NCBI GenBank assembly: GCA_009193035.1
Contig: SWDT01000027.1
Span: forward strand, 185,920 to 249,919
Length of the DNA stretch: 64,000 nucleotides
Direction of reading: 5' to 3'
Source of the DNA: Halicephalobus mephisto
Taxonomy: Eukaryota; Nematoda; Chromadorea; Rhabditida; Panagrolaimidae
Shown: positions 1 through 12,835 of the stretch, piece after piece
Layout: every line of letters starts with the position of its first letter
How positions within the stretch are numbered: the stretch's first letter is position 1
Notes under the pieces: generated by a model
Told to the model about the DNA's origin: nothing
Seen by the model: only the letters and a program-made list of their open reading frames with translations
Database searches by the model: none
Translations under genes and position numbers: made by a program

Positions 1-991
1 ATGAAAACGAGATGATAGCCAGGAAGATAGACCAATGTAAAACATTTTTAAATTTTATTAAAATTAAAAATCCCAAATCAAAGTTCAAATTCGAAATTTT
101 CATTTTAAAACACAATTTTTTAAATTTTATTTTTTTCAAAAAATTAGTAAAATTAAAATTTTTAAAAATTTTATTTTTTTTGAAAAATTAGTAAAATTAA
201 AATTTCTTAAATTTTATTTTTTTCAAAAAATTAGTAAAATTAAAATTTCTTAAATTTTATTTTTTTCAAAAAATTAGTAAAATTAAAATTTTTTAAATTT
301 TATTTTTTTATTTTATGGATTTAGATAAACCAGATTATACTTTTTAAAAAATTTGTAAATTGTATCTTAACACGAAAAATCCAAACTTTTTACTTTAAGA
401 CAGAATTTATGAATTTTTTCGAAAAATAAAGTTTTTCAAAGAAAAATTTTGCGGATTTTGTCCTGGAACGAAAACCACAAGTTTTGACTTTGATAAAATG
501 AAACAATAATTTCAAAAAAAAACATAGGTTTTCTGAAATCACACTTAACTGAATAAAATCAAAAAGTGAGAGTTTCTGATTACAATTTTCAGATTATCTG
601 ATTCTAACTGGATGTAATTAATGGTAGGATTGCAATCTAACATAAGATTGATTATAACTTAGTGCAATTAATGGTAGAATTGTAATCTAACATAAGATTG
701 ACTATAACTGAGTGAAATTAATAGTAGGATTGCAATCTAACATAAGATCGATCCTAACTGAATGCAATCAACGTGTTTGGACCATGTTTGTTCCCTGTTA
801 AAAAAGTATTAGTACGTTGATTATACTCAATTAGAATCAATTTTATCTTAGATTGCAATCCTATCATCATTTGCACTCAGAACAAGTAATCTGAAAACTA
901 TAGTCAGAAACCCTTACTTTTTGATTCCATCTAGTTAGGCACGGTTTCAGAAAAATTGTGAATAATCATCTTTTATTTTATCATGTTTTAG
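1..991. repeat. Repeat-filled intron of the channel gene
   Basis: This stretch precedes the splice acceptor at 990-991, so it is most simply the last intron of the channel gene. Positions about 100-310 carry four to five AT-rich tandem copies (roughly 45-55 bp) containing AAAAAATTAGTAAAATTAAA. Positions about 522-966 form a foldback: the left arm (CTGAAATCACACTTAACTG, then AATCAAAAAGTGAGAG) recurs inverted near 870-965. The arms enclose three copies of a unit containing TTGCAATCTAACATAAGAT. No coding exon was recognised here. Confidence 0.6.
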
Positions 992-1077
992 ATAGTAGGA
1001 TAATCTTCCCTACGGCGTTTATCATCTTTTGCGTAGCTTATTGGCTGTACTACGGTTGGTGGGATGGAGGTCAATGA
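992..1077 (+). CDS. Last exon of a Cys-loop ligand-gated ion channel
   Basis: After the acceptor TTTTAG at 986-991 the frame reads SRIIFPTAFIIFCVAYWLYY, then a short GWWDGGQ tail and a TGA stop at 1075-1077. The SR-(V/I)-(I/V/L)-FP start, hydrophobic helix and aromatic YWLYY end are the hallmark of the fourth transmembrane helix of pentameric ligand-gated channels, especially the anion-selective GABA, glycine and glutamate-gated chloride types of invertebrates. In the family this helix is the last membrane segment, with the C-terminus just outside the cell, which matches the early stop. The rest of the gene must lie upstream of the window. The exon starts with two bases of a split codon. The exact subunit cannot be told from 27 residues. 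The family call is fairly firm; the splice site is inferred. Confidence 0.72.
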
Positions 1078-4000
1078 AGCATTCGTCAAAGGATCCAACG
1101 AAGAACTCACCAACTAGATATCTCATATCTGTATCTAAGGATGTATAACAATAATAATAACAGCACAATACTGTACATACCATAAAAAGTTTATTTACAA
1201 AGTATCTTTAAAAATCCAAATTTAAATCAATTTAAATTTATCAACATTAAATGATTGAAAAATTTTTTTATTGACTTCAGATAATCTAGTCATTTTTTTA
1301 TGGCTAAAACTCTGAAAATTAAAAATTAATTTCATAAAAAAATGAAAGAGAACACTTTTCTTTTAAAAATACATATAATAAATTTCGAAACAGAAGGCTA
1401 AAAGTAGAAAGTTAATTTTATAACATAAAAGTAAACACTTTTTTTATTTTAAAAATACATAATGAATTTCAGAACAGAAGGTCAAAATAAAAATCTAATT
1501 TCATAACATAAAAGTAAACACTTTTTTTATTTTAAAAATACATGTAATAAATTCCGAAACAGAAGGCTAAAAGTAGAAAGTTAATTTTATAACATAAAAG
1601 GGAACACTTTTCTTTTAAAAATACATATAATAAATTTCGAAACAGAAGGCCAAAAGTAGAAAGTTAATTTTATAACATAAAAGGGAACACTTTTCTTCTT
1701 TTAAAAATACGTGTAATAAATTTTTGAACAATAAGTCAAAAGTATAAAATAAATTTTATAACATAAAAAGGAACACTTTTCATTCCTAAGAAATAAATGC
1801 AATGTACTTTGGGACAGAACATCAGTATTTGAAATTTATATTGGATTCTGAAAACTTTCAAAAGTTTCCTTCGAATTCTGACATGCTACAGAACTTTCTA
1901 CATAATTCTGAAAACCTTCTACACAATTCCAAAAACCTTCAAAAGCTTCCGCAAGATTCTAGAAGGTTCCGGAATTTTCTACTGAATTCTGAAAAGCTCC
2001 AAAAATTCCCATAAGATTGCAGAAGATTCCAGAATCTTCTACTGGATTCTGGATGATTCTAAATTTTCTACGAAATTCTAGTTATTGGAAGTTTTAAAAC
2101 CTGACGGAATAACCAAACTTTGTTTGTTTCTTAATTCGGTCAAAACTAGTTTATTACATAATAAAAAACGAAATCTAATAAATTAATTTTTCGCACATGA
2201 GTGGATCTCCAGATCCGTCTGAAATCTCACTTATAGTTAACCTTTGAAGTCCTTACTTTCAGACTTTATCCATCTAGATCCTTAAGGGATAAAGTACAAA
2301 AATGAATCAATTTATCCATTGCGCGATTTTTGCAAATAAGATCAGATCGGCCGTCAAGGAGCTAATTGAAACCGGTCGCTTCCATTTATCCCTTCACGCC
2401 TTCTTGTCTTTTCGATCTGTCCTTGGCCAAGGATACAGCGTATAAGTTTTTGGAGTACCTTGGTTTTTATCGTTATCCACTTTCCGAACAACTTTATTTT
2501 TTTGAATAATGTTCAAAAATATAGAAATTAAGACCATATAATAAATGTTCCCTTATGATAGTTAGTTTACAATTCCGTAAGAGTAGTATTGTTTTTTACG
2601 TTCTAGATCAGTCTTTCCAGTAATTGGATTAAGCTAAAATGCCATTACAGTAATTAACAAGATTAATCTGAAACCGGAAAGAGGATTATATGATACTTGT
2701 TCATATAAAAATGAGTATATTATGTTTAGTGTATCGATATACTAAAACGGCTCTAACATGACGGGTACACTATATTCAATATACCGATATATTTAATGTA
2801 TCGATATACTAAAATGACTCTTATATAACGGGTACACTATATTCAATGTACCGATATATTAAAACGGCTCTGATATAACGGATATACTATATTCAATGTA
2901 TCGATGTATTGTATTTAGTGTATCGATATACTAAAACGGCTCTTATATAACAGGTACACTATATTCAATGTACCGATATATTTAATGTATCGATATATTA
3001 AAACGGGTCTGATTTATTAGATGTATTATATTCAATTCGTCGGTATATTGAGTTAATCTCGATGTATTGTATTTAATGTACCGATATACTAAAATGACTC
3101 TGATTTATTAGATATATTTAATATATCGATACATTAAGTTGATATTGATACAATATATTTAATATATCGATACAGTAAATGTAATACATCCGGTGCATTA
3201 GAACCGTTTTAATATACTTTTTTTCCTTATAGGATATCTCCTAGTTTCATAAAAATGATATTATTTTTTGTTTTTATCAAACGTTTTGATAGTTGAATTA
3301 ACTTGACATAGCGGTACAGCATTAGTGAAGCTGATCTAAAAAGTCCAGAACAGCGTGAGTCGAAGGGGGAAAATACCCCAAGGGAGCAACTGTCATAAAA
3401 TCAAAGTTATCCCTTGTCATTGTTCATCTATATCCTAAGTAATTTTTTAAATATCAAAGATTTAATTGTTTTAGGAATACAAAATCAAACAAGTTTCATT
3501 CGAGAGTTTTTAACTGCATTATTTTTAAATTATTTTTTATATTGTAATTTGAAAATTAAGCATAAATCTATATTGTAGTCCCAAAACATGTTTTATAAAA
3601 AATCAACGATCAAACAGCATGCAATCCGGCTGCAGACTCTCGCAACGAAACTTGTTTCATGGACTTCATTCATCCAAAAAACATTAATTCGTTATCTGAT
3701 CCTTTGAAAATCAGGTCCGATGCAAATTAGGGTAGTGACTAAAGTACTTAAAACTGACATTTTTCACTAAAGTAGGATCATCTATGTTATATCAAACACT
3801 ATATCTTGAGCTAGAAGCGCTTGGTTCTGAACGGATTTTTCTAGCATCGACAGGGAGTGTTTGGTCCTGAACGGATTCTTTTAATACCGAAAAAGAGTGT
3901 TTAGTCTCGAGCGGATTCTTTTAATATCGAAAAGGAGTGTTTGGTCCCGAGCGGATTCTTTTAATACCGAAAGAGAGCGTTTGGTCCTGAACGGATTTCT

Positions 4001-4669
4001 CTAGCATAGAAAAGGAGTGTTTGGTCCTGAACGGATTCTTTTAATACCGAAAAAGAGTGCTTGGTCTCGAGCGGATTTCTCTAGCATAGAAAAGGAGTAT
4101 TTGGTCCCAAGCGCATTCTTTTAAAATCGACAAACGAATATACAGTTTCTTTTGGTGGGAATTAATGTTTATTGCGTATGTCGAATTTGACACAGATTTT
4201 TGTATTGTGTTTGAGGCATCTGTTAGATAAACTTCTCTACGATATCTATATTTCTCATCATTACGTGGACCGACAAATACAACAATCTCTAATTTTCGAA
4301 AATTACAAAGTATTAAGATAGTAACTGAAATCGGATATTTTTTTCACTTTTAAATACTTTCTAAAATTATTAATAATATTTAAATAGTCGTTGAAAATAA
4401 TTTTGAAAATAATTAAGGTACTATTTGACTCTTTTATGGAGGTTGTTTTTCTTGCACAAAAACCAGCTCTATAAATCGTCGGATAGTGACTGTTTTACGA
4501 TCAATCGTCTTTTTAATCACTACCGAGGAATTTTACTAGAGTTGTATTTTTGAACAACAAAAACAGCTTCACGAATTGTCAGAATAGTAACCGAAAGTCA
4601 ATAATTTCTAAGTTTTGGACTTTTTACGAATGCATAAAAATCGTTTTAGTTGCTGATTTTTGTTTTCAG
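1078..4669. repeat. Intergenic region dominated by minisatellites
   Basis: No gene is recognised. Visible structure: about 1370-1795, six to seven imperfect copies of a unit near 62 bp with AACATAAAAG and GAACACTTTTC. About 1825-2065, short degenerate repeats of TTCTGAAAA/TTCCAGAA that open a spurious 70-codon frame. About 2700-3215, an array built on CGATATACTAAAACGGCTC and TACACTATATTCAATG. About 3816-4140, eight copies of a 40-bp unit containing TTGGTCCTGAACGGATT. The stretches 2070-2690 and 4150-4640 are unique-looking AT-rich DNA; 4440-4620 contains the GGATAGTGACTG motif also seen in introns near 15.5 and 29.3 kb. Confidence 0.7.
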
Positions 4670-4670
4670 A

Positions 4671-6083
4671 ATGAGATTCCTCTTACTGCTGGCGTTCATC
4701 CCCTTCATTTTCTCGTTCGATAATATCCCGACCCTGGATCCAGCGATCCCAACAATGAGCCCCCATTCGGCTCCGACTTCTGATTCCTGCGTCGGACAAT
4801 GTGCTTTTCAGTTCGTGGACAACTTGACAATCCAATTAGGACCCGGAAAATCTGCTGGATTATTGAATCTAAACTACAATGATTTCTTGACAGCTTTTTC
4901 GAATCAGACATTTTTCGAAACATTTTGTAAACTTTATCATAGCTTCCAGTTCTGCTACACCAAGTGCTCCCACGGGTACATGCAGGAGTTGCTTCAAAGA
5001 AGTGCTGAAATCATTGATCATTTTTGTGTTTACAATTACCAAGGTGAGTTCGGAGGTCTAGAATCCACAACGCAATTATCTATTGTACAGTATGCAAAAC
5101 CAAATAATTCCATAAAAAACCAAATTTTTCGACATTAAGGTGCACATACAAAAAATCGTAACTTTTATTTTTAAAAAATTGCGAAATATAACATTTTCAT
5201 GAATATTCGACTTTTGTGACGAAAATTGGAACATAATAGTGACGGAAATCGAAACTTAATAGTGACGAAAATTAGAACTTAATAGTGACGAAAATTGAAA
5301 CATAATAGTGACGATTTGCATTTGTTAATATAGTAAAAGTTACGCTTTTTGTTTATTTTCAGAATCCAACTTTTTCGATACTTTCTAATTTCGATTTTTT
5401 AATTAAGAAATATATTGAAGATTCATTTCTGAAATGAATTACAAAAACAAGTTATTTTAAAAACCGGATTCTGAATGTATTTCACTCAGAAATTTTAATT
5501 TTACAAAGATTTATATTTTTTAAAATCCTATCTTCCAGCGATTCTGACAAAATTCCCCTGTTTGTCCCAAATCGACAAAGAAGTTTCTCGTCAGTGCCTC
5601 AAGGGTTGTACTTCTCAGCACGATGCCGTCACTTCTCTTCTCCAGAATTTCAAGCATCTGGCTCTAAACGGAGACTCCACAGAAGCAGAAAAATACCTGA
5701 CTCAAAGTTGCGAATATGTCATTTGTACTCTCCATTGTGACGTTCCTGCCATTGCTCACAAATGCGATTTCGAAACAGCCGATTTAGTGATTAATCTGAC
5801 CAGGAAGTCCTTTGGATCTATGGAATCTCTGGCTTTGGATACAGGAGCTGTTTCCAAGTGGCCCGCAATGTGCGCAGATATCAAAACTTATCGTTTGCCT
5901 AAACCAGGGGATTTCGCGGATCAACCTATTCCTCCAAGTCATAACGAAGAAGTGATCGCCAGTGGACCTACAATAAAATTAGAAAAAACTACAGTAAATC
6001 CTAAAGCCATATCAAAGGCAACAAGATTGAATTTGTTCAATTTTGGATTCATCTTAACGTTATTGATCTCGATTTTGCATTGA
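4671..6083 (+). CDS. Secreted cysteine-rich CPG4-like protein, probably GPI-anchored
   Basis: Two exons, 4671-5043 and 5539-6083, join in phase (373 + 545 nt) to give 305 aa. The protein opens with a signal peptide (MRFLLLLAFIPFIFSF). A cysteine-rich ectodomain follows with spaced pairs such as CVGQC, FCYTKC, CLKGC and CTLHC. It ends in a basic-then-hydrophobic tail (LNLFNFGFILTLLISILH) that fits a GPI-anchor signal. The cysteine spacing recalls the nematode chondroitin proteoglycan 4 (CPG4) domain, which occurs in extracellular proteins; this family call comes from memory of the pattern and is moderate. The start was chosen because TTTTCAG at 4663-4669 lies two bases upstream, a typical trans-splice position. 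The 495-nt intron carries a MITE-like element. An AATAAA signal occurs near 6116. Function is otherwise unknown. Confidence 0.68.
5147..5355. repeat. MITE-like element in the intron (family M1)
   Basis: The ends are inverted: TACAAAAAATCGTAACTTTT at the left and AAAAGTTACGCTTTTTGT at the right. Inside are short tandem copies of AATAGTGACGAAAATTG. Related copies lie at about 6541-6655 and 41815-41985, so this is a dispersed non-autonomous family rather than unique intron sequence. Confidence 0.6.
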
Positions 6084-9000
6084 TAAAGTTCTTACAGGTT
6101 TTAACATCGGCTAGAAATAAAGTTCAAAAATATATCTTTTCGGATTATTTTTTCTGAAGTTCTAATCCTTATAATCAGCAGATTATTAATTTAATGAATT
6201 TTTTAATTTTTTCATAAAAATATACTTTTATTTATTCAGAATATCGTAATCACGTCTCTTTTACTGCTAAAATAATATAATTAAAAAAATCTCTTGTTTT
6301 ATAAAATATAATTGTTGTATTTTTTACTAAATAAAATACAATATGTAATAGAACAAGGAACAATGTTACATATAAGTGCAAAACTTGAGGATCCCGTATT
6401 CTGTGACGTGTTTCCTTTCATAATTTTCAATAGAGAGAAGACTGTTCAGCCTCGGGTATTTTAGATATCTTCGTTAGTGGAAACTACGCATCTACAAAAA
6501 TAACAATAATAAATTTGTTAAAATATTAGCAATTTCTAACTACACACAAAAAGCGTAACTTTCACTATATTAACAAATGCAAATCGTCACTATTAAGTTT
6601 CAATTTTCGTCACAAAAGTCGAATATTTATAAAAATGTTACATTTCGCAATTATTTTATATTTTTGCAGTTTTCCGGATTTTATTTATTTTTATTTAACT
6701 GTGAATTTTTGAAAAAATTTGCATTTTTTTATTCGAAAAAAATCACAGAAATTGATAAAAGCGAAATTTTTGTAAAAGATTTATTTACCAAAGTATTCAT
6801 TAAATTGGAATTAAAATGGAATTAAATTAGAAGGCAATTCAAGAACTCAAAATCTGTTATCAATAAAACTGATAAAATGAATAAGAATAACTCAGCAATT
6901 TTCTCCAAAAGAAGGTGGTTGTAAACAAGGATCCAAATTCCAACATCAATACTCCGTATTATCAAAGTTAAAATTCAGAGCTTTGAGTTCGAATTTAAAA
7001 ATTTTTACATTGTAGTAACTTTTATAAATTTTTTATTTCAAAAATTCTTTTTTCTATAGTATACAAATTAATAGAATCTGATATTTGGATATTCTAAATC
7101 CAAATATGACTCATAACTTGTGTTTTAACATAAAAACCCAAATTTGAATTTCGAACTTTGATTTCCGACTTTGATAATACAAAGTACAGATGTTTCTTAC
7201 TGTCAAGGTTAAAACTCAGAGTTTTGAGTTCGAATTTTAAAATTTTTACATTGTAGTAACTTTTATAAATTTTTTTCTATAATATTTAAATTAACAGAAC
7301 CTGATATTTGGATATTCTAAATCCAAACATGACTCATAACTTGTGTTTTAACATAAAAACCCGAATTTGAACTTCTAACTTTGATTTCCGACTTTGATAA
7401 TACGAAGTACAGATGTTTCTGTTGAGAACTATGACATAATCGATGTTTTGCTCCATAATCTGATCAATATCTTATTTTCAAAAATAGGTTTATTTTGTAA
7501 TAAACATGTTTTGTAGACTATTGAATTTCAAAAGTACAGTGATAATTTAAACCATAAAATTTTCCATTATTTTCGTTGAATTATTTGATAACTTCGCGAA
7601 AAATTCGAGTTGTATTTAGGGACGAATAAAGTCACAATGATAATCGGAAGTTCGTGATAAGAATTAATTTGAGTTTTCTTGAAACTTGGTTTCTGCGCTT
7701 AAGAATGAGCGAACTCGTAATGATTAATAAAGATTTCCTAGTAAAGATTAACTTTACTTTTTTTGAAAACTAGTTTTTTGCGCTTAAGAATAAGCGAACT
7801 CGTAATGATCATCAGAGGTTTCGTTATGAGAATTAGTTTCACTTTTCTTTGAATTAGTTTTTGTACAGAATTCCAACTTCGGTTAAGAATGAGCGAATTT
7901 TTAATGATTAATAAAGATTTCCTAGTAAAGATTAACTTTACTTTTTTTGAAAATTAGTTTTTGCGCTTAAGAATAAGCAAATTCGTAATGATCATCAGAA
8001 ACTTCGAGTAAAGATTAACTTTACTTTTCTAGAAAATTAGTTTTTTGCGCTTAAGAATAAGCGAACTCGTAATGATCATCAATGATTTCCTAGTAAAGAT
8101 TAACTTTACTTTTTTAGAAAATTAGTTTTTTGCGCTTAAGAATAAGCGAACTCGTAATGATCATCAGAGGTTTCGTTATGAGAGTTAGCTGCACTTTTCT
8201 CTCAAGTTTCTTTTTGGCGTTAAATTACACTTACCTAGAACAAAGGAACTCATCAGCGACTTTCTGGCGAAAATTAATTTTACTTTTTTAAATTGATTTT
8301 TGCGTAAATTTCTACTTTTCTTTAAAAATGAGTAAATTTATCATATTTAGAAATTTCGTAAAAAATTTCAAGTTGTTTTTTGTTATATTTAATAACTTTA
8401 AAACGAATATTTTGTTTTTTATTTTTATATAAATTTTCACTAATAATTAATAAATAAATTTACAAAAAAATTCGAAATTTTTACAGAAAAAAAAATTTAT
8501 TTTTAAAAAAAAAAGAATTTATTTTTTAAAAAAAATTTACTTTTTACAAAAAAAAATTATTTTTTTACAAAAAAAATTATTTTTTTACAAAAAAAAATTA
8601 TTTTTTACAAAAAAAAATTATTTTTTTACAGAAAAAATTATTTTTTGCATTAAATTTGAATTGTGATTAAAATTAAGCGAATTCGTGGTGGTATTGGTGA
8701 ATTTCGCAACGACAATTAACTTGATTTTTTTGTTTTTAACGCAGATTTTTATTTTTATTTAAAAACAAAGTTATCATATTATTTGAAAATTTCGCGATGG
8801 AAGTTGATTTCGCACTTTTGGACAGATGTTAAAAGACACAACATGATCAAAAAGATAAATGTTCTTACAATTTATCTAGGACATCACGACAGATCTCATT
8901 TTCTACTCATCAACTTAATTGATCCAAATTATATCCCGCCTCCCCGACTTCAAATCTTGTCAGTTGTCATATTTCGACACTTTTGTCTTCGATTTTTTCG

Positions 9001-11972
9001 AAACCAAGATCGAATTTCGAAAATTCTAAAATTTGCAATTTTACAATGTTCAAATTATTTTAAATTTATTTTTATTTAAAATTGACAATTTTCTTTTTTA
9101 TCAAAAACAAGTCCTGATTGTACTCTCGACCAAAATTTAATGTTTATCAAATTCTGGCCAGTCTTTCCTCATTCGCCGCAAAACATCCGATCAGCAAATG
9201 TCGGTTCAAGTGGCCGGATCCCGGGGTAGTTGTTCCGTTACGAAAGAAAGCCAGTCTTTCCTCTTTTCTTTCATTTTAAAAATGGCTTGAATAAATTTGA
9301 AAATTTAAATCGATTTATAAAAAAATAATTTTTTTATTAATAATTACGAAAGTTATCGAGCTCTGAATCAGTCGGATTTGTCTATTTTTCATGTTTATTC
9401 AGATGTTTTTTCAAATTTCGTCATATTTGTAATTTAAAACATAAGCAAAAAAAAAATATTTCTTCGACGGGAAATTTCAGTGTTGTGGTTTTTTAAATAT
9501 TGGAATTTTATATGTAAAAATTAACCTTCCAAAATCGATAGAAACTTTTGTATCTTATGCAATCCTAATCCACAAGTTCTCAAATCCACTTAGGAAGAAT
9601 ATAGTTCTAAAAAATTTGAAATCAAAATTTTGAAAAAACTTAAAACTAAACTTTTTATATAAGTTATTTTAATTTCGAAAAACAGAAATTTCGTGTTGAA
9701 ACTAATTCGTAAAAAAGTTTATTTTTTATTCTAATGTTTAATTACGAAATTATATAAAACTTCGAAATAACTTAAAACTAAAATTGTTAAATAAATTACT
9801 TTAATTTCGAAAAATTAAAATTTCGTAATCAAATTTATTCATAAAAAGTTCATTTTTTAATTTTTTATTCTAATATTTAATTACGAAATTATATAAAACT
9901 TTGAAATAACTTAAAACTAAAATCATTATATAAGTTATTTTAATTTCGAAAAACTCCTAAAATTTCGTTTCTAGGCTAATCCGTGACAAAATTCATTTTC
10001 ATTTTTCATACTAGTGTTTGATTACGAAACTACGTATGATTTCGAAATAACGTAAAACCAGAATTGTCACGTAGGTTACTCTGATTTCTAAAAACTCCAA
10101 AAATCCATGTTGGGATAATTTCGCAACAATGTTGATTTTCGTTTATATAACAGTGTGATTAAAGAAATTTTTCCAAAAAATGAATCAGGATGTTCAGGAA
10201 GTCTGAGTCATTTGTTCCGAAAATTTGCCTCAGATAAATTGAATGTTTTCTGATATTTTCGCTTCTAAAGGTAGTTCCGTTAAGTGGACGATTTCTTTTT
10301 AGAGAAAAGTACCTTGAAGTTCACTCTGCACCTCCGATCTAACTTCTCGAGTACTCATTTAGAATACTTTATTTTTAGTGTTCTTCTAGAACGAGAACCA
10401 GGTAAAAGTAAAAAATCTGATATATGAAAAGTTGAAATTTAGTGAGTATTTTTTGGGACAAGTTTTAGTATGTTTCGTACTTTACTGAGTACTTGTTCAA
10501 AAATTGTTTTCGAAGAGAGAAAAGTGAAAAAGTTCATATATTAAAAATTCGAATTTAATTAATTTCTGAAACAAATTCCGGTTTACTTCGTAGTTTAGCA
10601 GATAACTGTTTGGAATAAGTTATTTTTTATTACGACATGTGTTTTTGGAACTGGGGAATAAAAATGTAGTTTTGTATGTAAAAAGTGAAAATTAGTTTTT
10701 GATCGATTTCGAGGCTCTTGGATCATGTATTTTAGTCCCTTGTTTTCCATTCAGTTTTACTACTTGATAAGTTTTATGTAATTAAGTGTATCCATTCCGA
10801 CGATTACAGCTGTCTCATTGATTTCCAAAAACAAATCAAAAACAAAACAAGATTCGAAAGAACTTGTTTGAATTCTTGTCAAACTTTGTACTTTTTAAAA
10901 CCGCTGTTTTATCTTGTTAATTTCAGAAATTTTTCATTAAATATATTTTTTAATATCCATTGTAACAAACTTTGAAAAAATCAAATTCTTAAATTTTTCG
11001 AAAAATTTTAAAAAAGTTCGAAAATTAAATTTCGAAAATTAAAAATATTTTTCAAATTAATTAAAATCAAAATGACATGGAACTAGTGTAGGTACTCCGA
11101 TCTGCATTCCATTTTTAGTACCTTTGATTTTCAAATTTAATTTTTTTCGTAAATCGTTAAAATTCTTTTTTTCGTCGTAAAAACTGAAATATGTTTTAAA
11201 ATTGTTCGAAATTCACGATCGGAAGATTTTTGACTACGTGAAATTTTCATTTTTTATAAAATCAAAATTCTATGAAAATTTTTAAATTTTTACCAAAGAT
11301 TCTGAAATTTTTGAAAATTTTTAAAGTTCTTCAAAATATATAAGAAATTTTTAAAATTTCTACAGTTTCTGAAATTTTTAAAATTTAGAAATTTTTGAAG
11401 TTTTTAGAAATATAAAAATTTAAAAATTTTTGAAGTTTTTAGAAATATAAAAATTTAAAAATTTCTTCAAAATATAAGAAAAAGTTCAAAATTCAATAGT
11501 AAATTTTGAAATTTCCAAAAATTTCACCAGTTTCTGAAACTTTCTAAAATCAGAAATTTTAAAAACTTAGAAAATTCCATAATCCAGTAAAAAATCCACG
11601 AACATCATATTTTTTAAATTTTCAAAAAACTTCAGATATTCATATCGAGGTAATTTCGCAACAATTTTTAAATTTAAATTTTTAAATTTTTAAATTTTTA
11701 AATTTTTAAATTTTTAAATTTTTAAATTTTTAAATTTTTAAATTTTTAAATTTTTAAATTTTTAAATTTTTAAATTTTTAAATTTTTAAATTTTTAAATT
11801 TTTAAATATTTTTATAATAATACAATTTTGGAACTAATATCTTCAACTAAAAATTTTCGAAAATTTTGAAAATTCGTGTCGTGATAATTTTTGACTTTTA
11901 CGATACAGTCCCCTATTTTGAACGCTATGTTTAATCTTCAATTTTAGATAAATCCAAACTTTCGATCAAACC
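6084..11972. repeat. Long intergenic region with dispersed and tandem repeats
   Basis: No convincing gene. Contents by position: 6541-6655, second copy of repeat M1. About 6950-7190 and 7200-7430, a direct duplication of a 235-bp unit with GATATTTGGATATTCTAAATCC, relatives of which lie at 27.8-28.6 and 34.6-34.9 kb. 7600-8215, at least five copies of a unit with CGCTTAAGAATAAGCGAACTC. 8455-8650, A- and T-rich low complexity. 9150-9270, an unusually GC-rich patch with CCAGTCTTTCCTC twice. 9430-10160, a copy of dispersed repeat R3. 10400-10862, left arm of a long inverted repeat. 11665-11815, a run of AAATTTTT octamers. Confidence 0.6.
9430..10160. repeat. Dispersed repeat R3, copy 1
   Basis: The order of a GTGGTTTTT(T/C) block, a TTAACCTTC block, a TGCAATCCTAATCCA block and then several diverged copies of a unit with TTAATTTCGAAAAACT is repeated at about 14390-14900. 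A looser version is at about 37390-37870. All three are AT-rich and without open frames. Confidence 0.5.
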
Positions 11973-12835
11973 ATGAGTCATTCTCCGTCACCAGTCCGAG
12001 TCGCTTTCACGGTTTGTTTTTAATTTTTTTTGATATATCATTTTCGACTTTTTGCAATCTCGGTTCTTGTCTGAAATGTTTTGGTCATAGTTTTCATTGA
12101 GAAATTCATAAAACATTTGGTTTCGGTCTTATTTTATAAAAATCCAACGAATGTGGAGGCATCTGGCTTCGATTTATGGCAAGATAGTAAATGTTTGGAC
12201 TTAAGAGGATTAAGCTACGGATATTCGCACGATGGATTTTGGAAATGAGGATGATTTATAATCGGGCTTAAAAGTAACTTTGATAAAAAATCTTTCAAAA
12301 GTATCAATATATAAAATTAGGGTTTTTTGAAGAATATATTTGGAATATTTTGATTTTTCTGAATTAAAATCATTGAAAAAATTTCGAATCTTGTTTTGTT
12401 TTTGATTTGTTTTTGGAAATCAATGAGACAGCTGTAATCGTAGGAATGGATACACTTAATTACATAAAACTTATCAAGTAGTAAAACTGAATGGAAAACA
12501 AGGGACTAAAATACATGATCCAAGAGCCTCGAAGTCGATCAAAAACTAATTTTCACTTTTTACATACAAAACTACATTTTTATTCCCCAGTTCCAAAAAC
12601 ACATGTAATAAAAAATAACTTATTCCAAACAGTTATCTGCTAAACTACGAAATGAACCGGAATTTGTTTCAGAAATTAATTAAATTCGAATTTTTAATAT
12701 ATGAACTTTTTTCACTTTTCTCTCTTCGAAAACAATTTTTAAACAAGTACTCAGTAAAGTACGAAACATACTAAAACTTGTCCCAAAAAATCACTAAATT
12801 TCAACTTTTCATATATCAGATTTTATATTTTATAC
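10400..12835. repeat. Long inverted repeat, two 450-bp arms around a 1.5-kb loop
   Basis: The left arm (about 10400-10862) and the right arm (about 12380-12835) are reverse complements with only scattered mismatches. Landmarks that pair are CAGCTGTCTCATTGATTTCC with its complement near 12420, GAAACAAATTCCGG with its complement near 12660, and TATATGAAAAGTTGAAATT with its complement near 12800. The loop contains exon 1 of the CaaX gene and the AAATTTTT octamer run. No transposase frame is present, so this is either a recent foldback insertion or an inverted duplication. Confidence 0.75.

Noticed and set aside
1802..2014. 70-codon frame rich in Asn, Leu and Phe
   Set aside because: It lies in a degenerate tandem repeat of TTCTGAAAA-type units with no splice partner or domain.
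8783..9079. 98-codon plus-strand frame
   Set aside because: It has no signal peptide, domain or splice context and ends in AT-rich low complexity; treated as chance.
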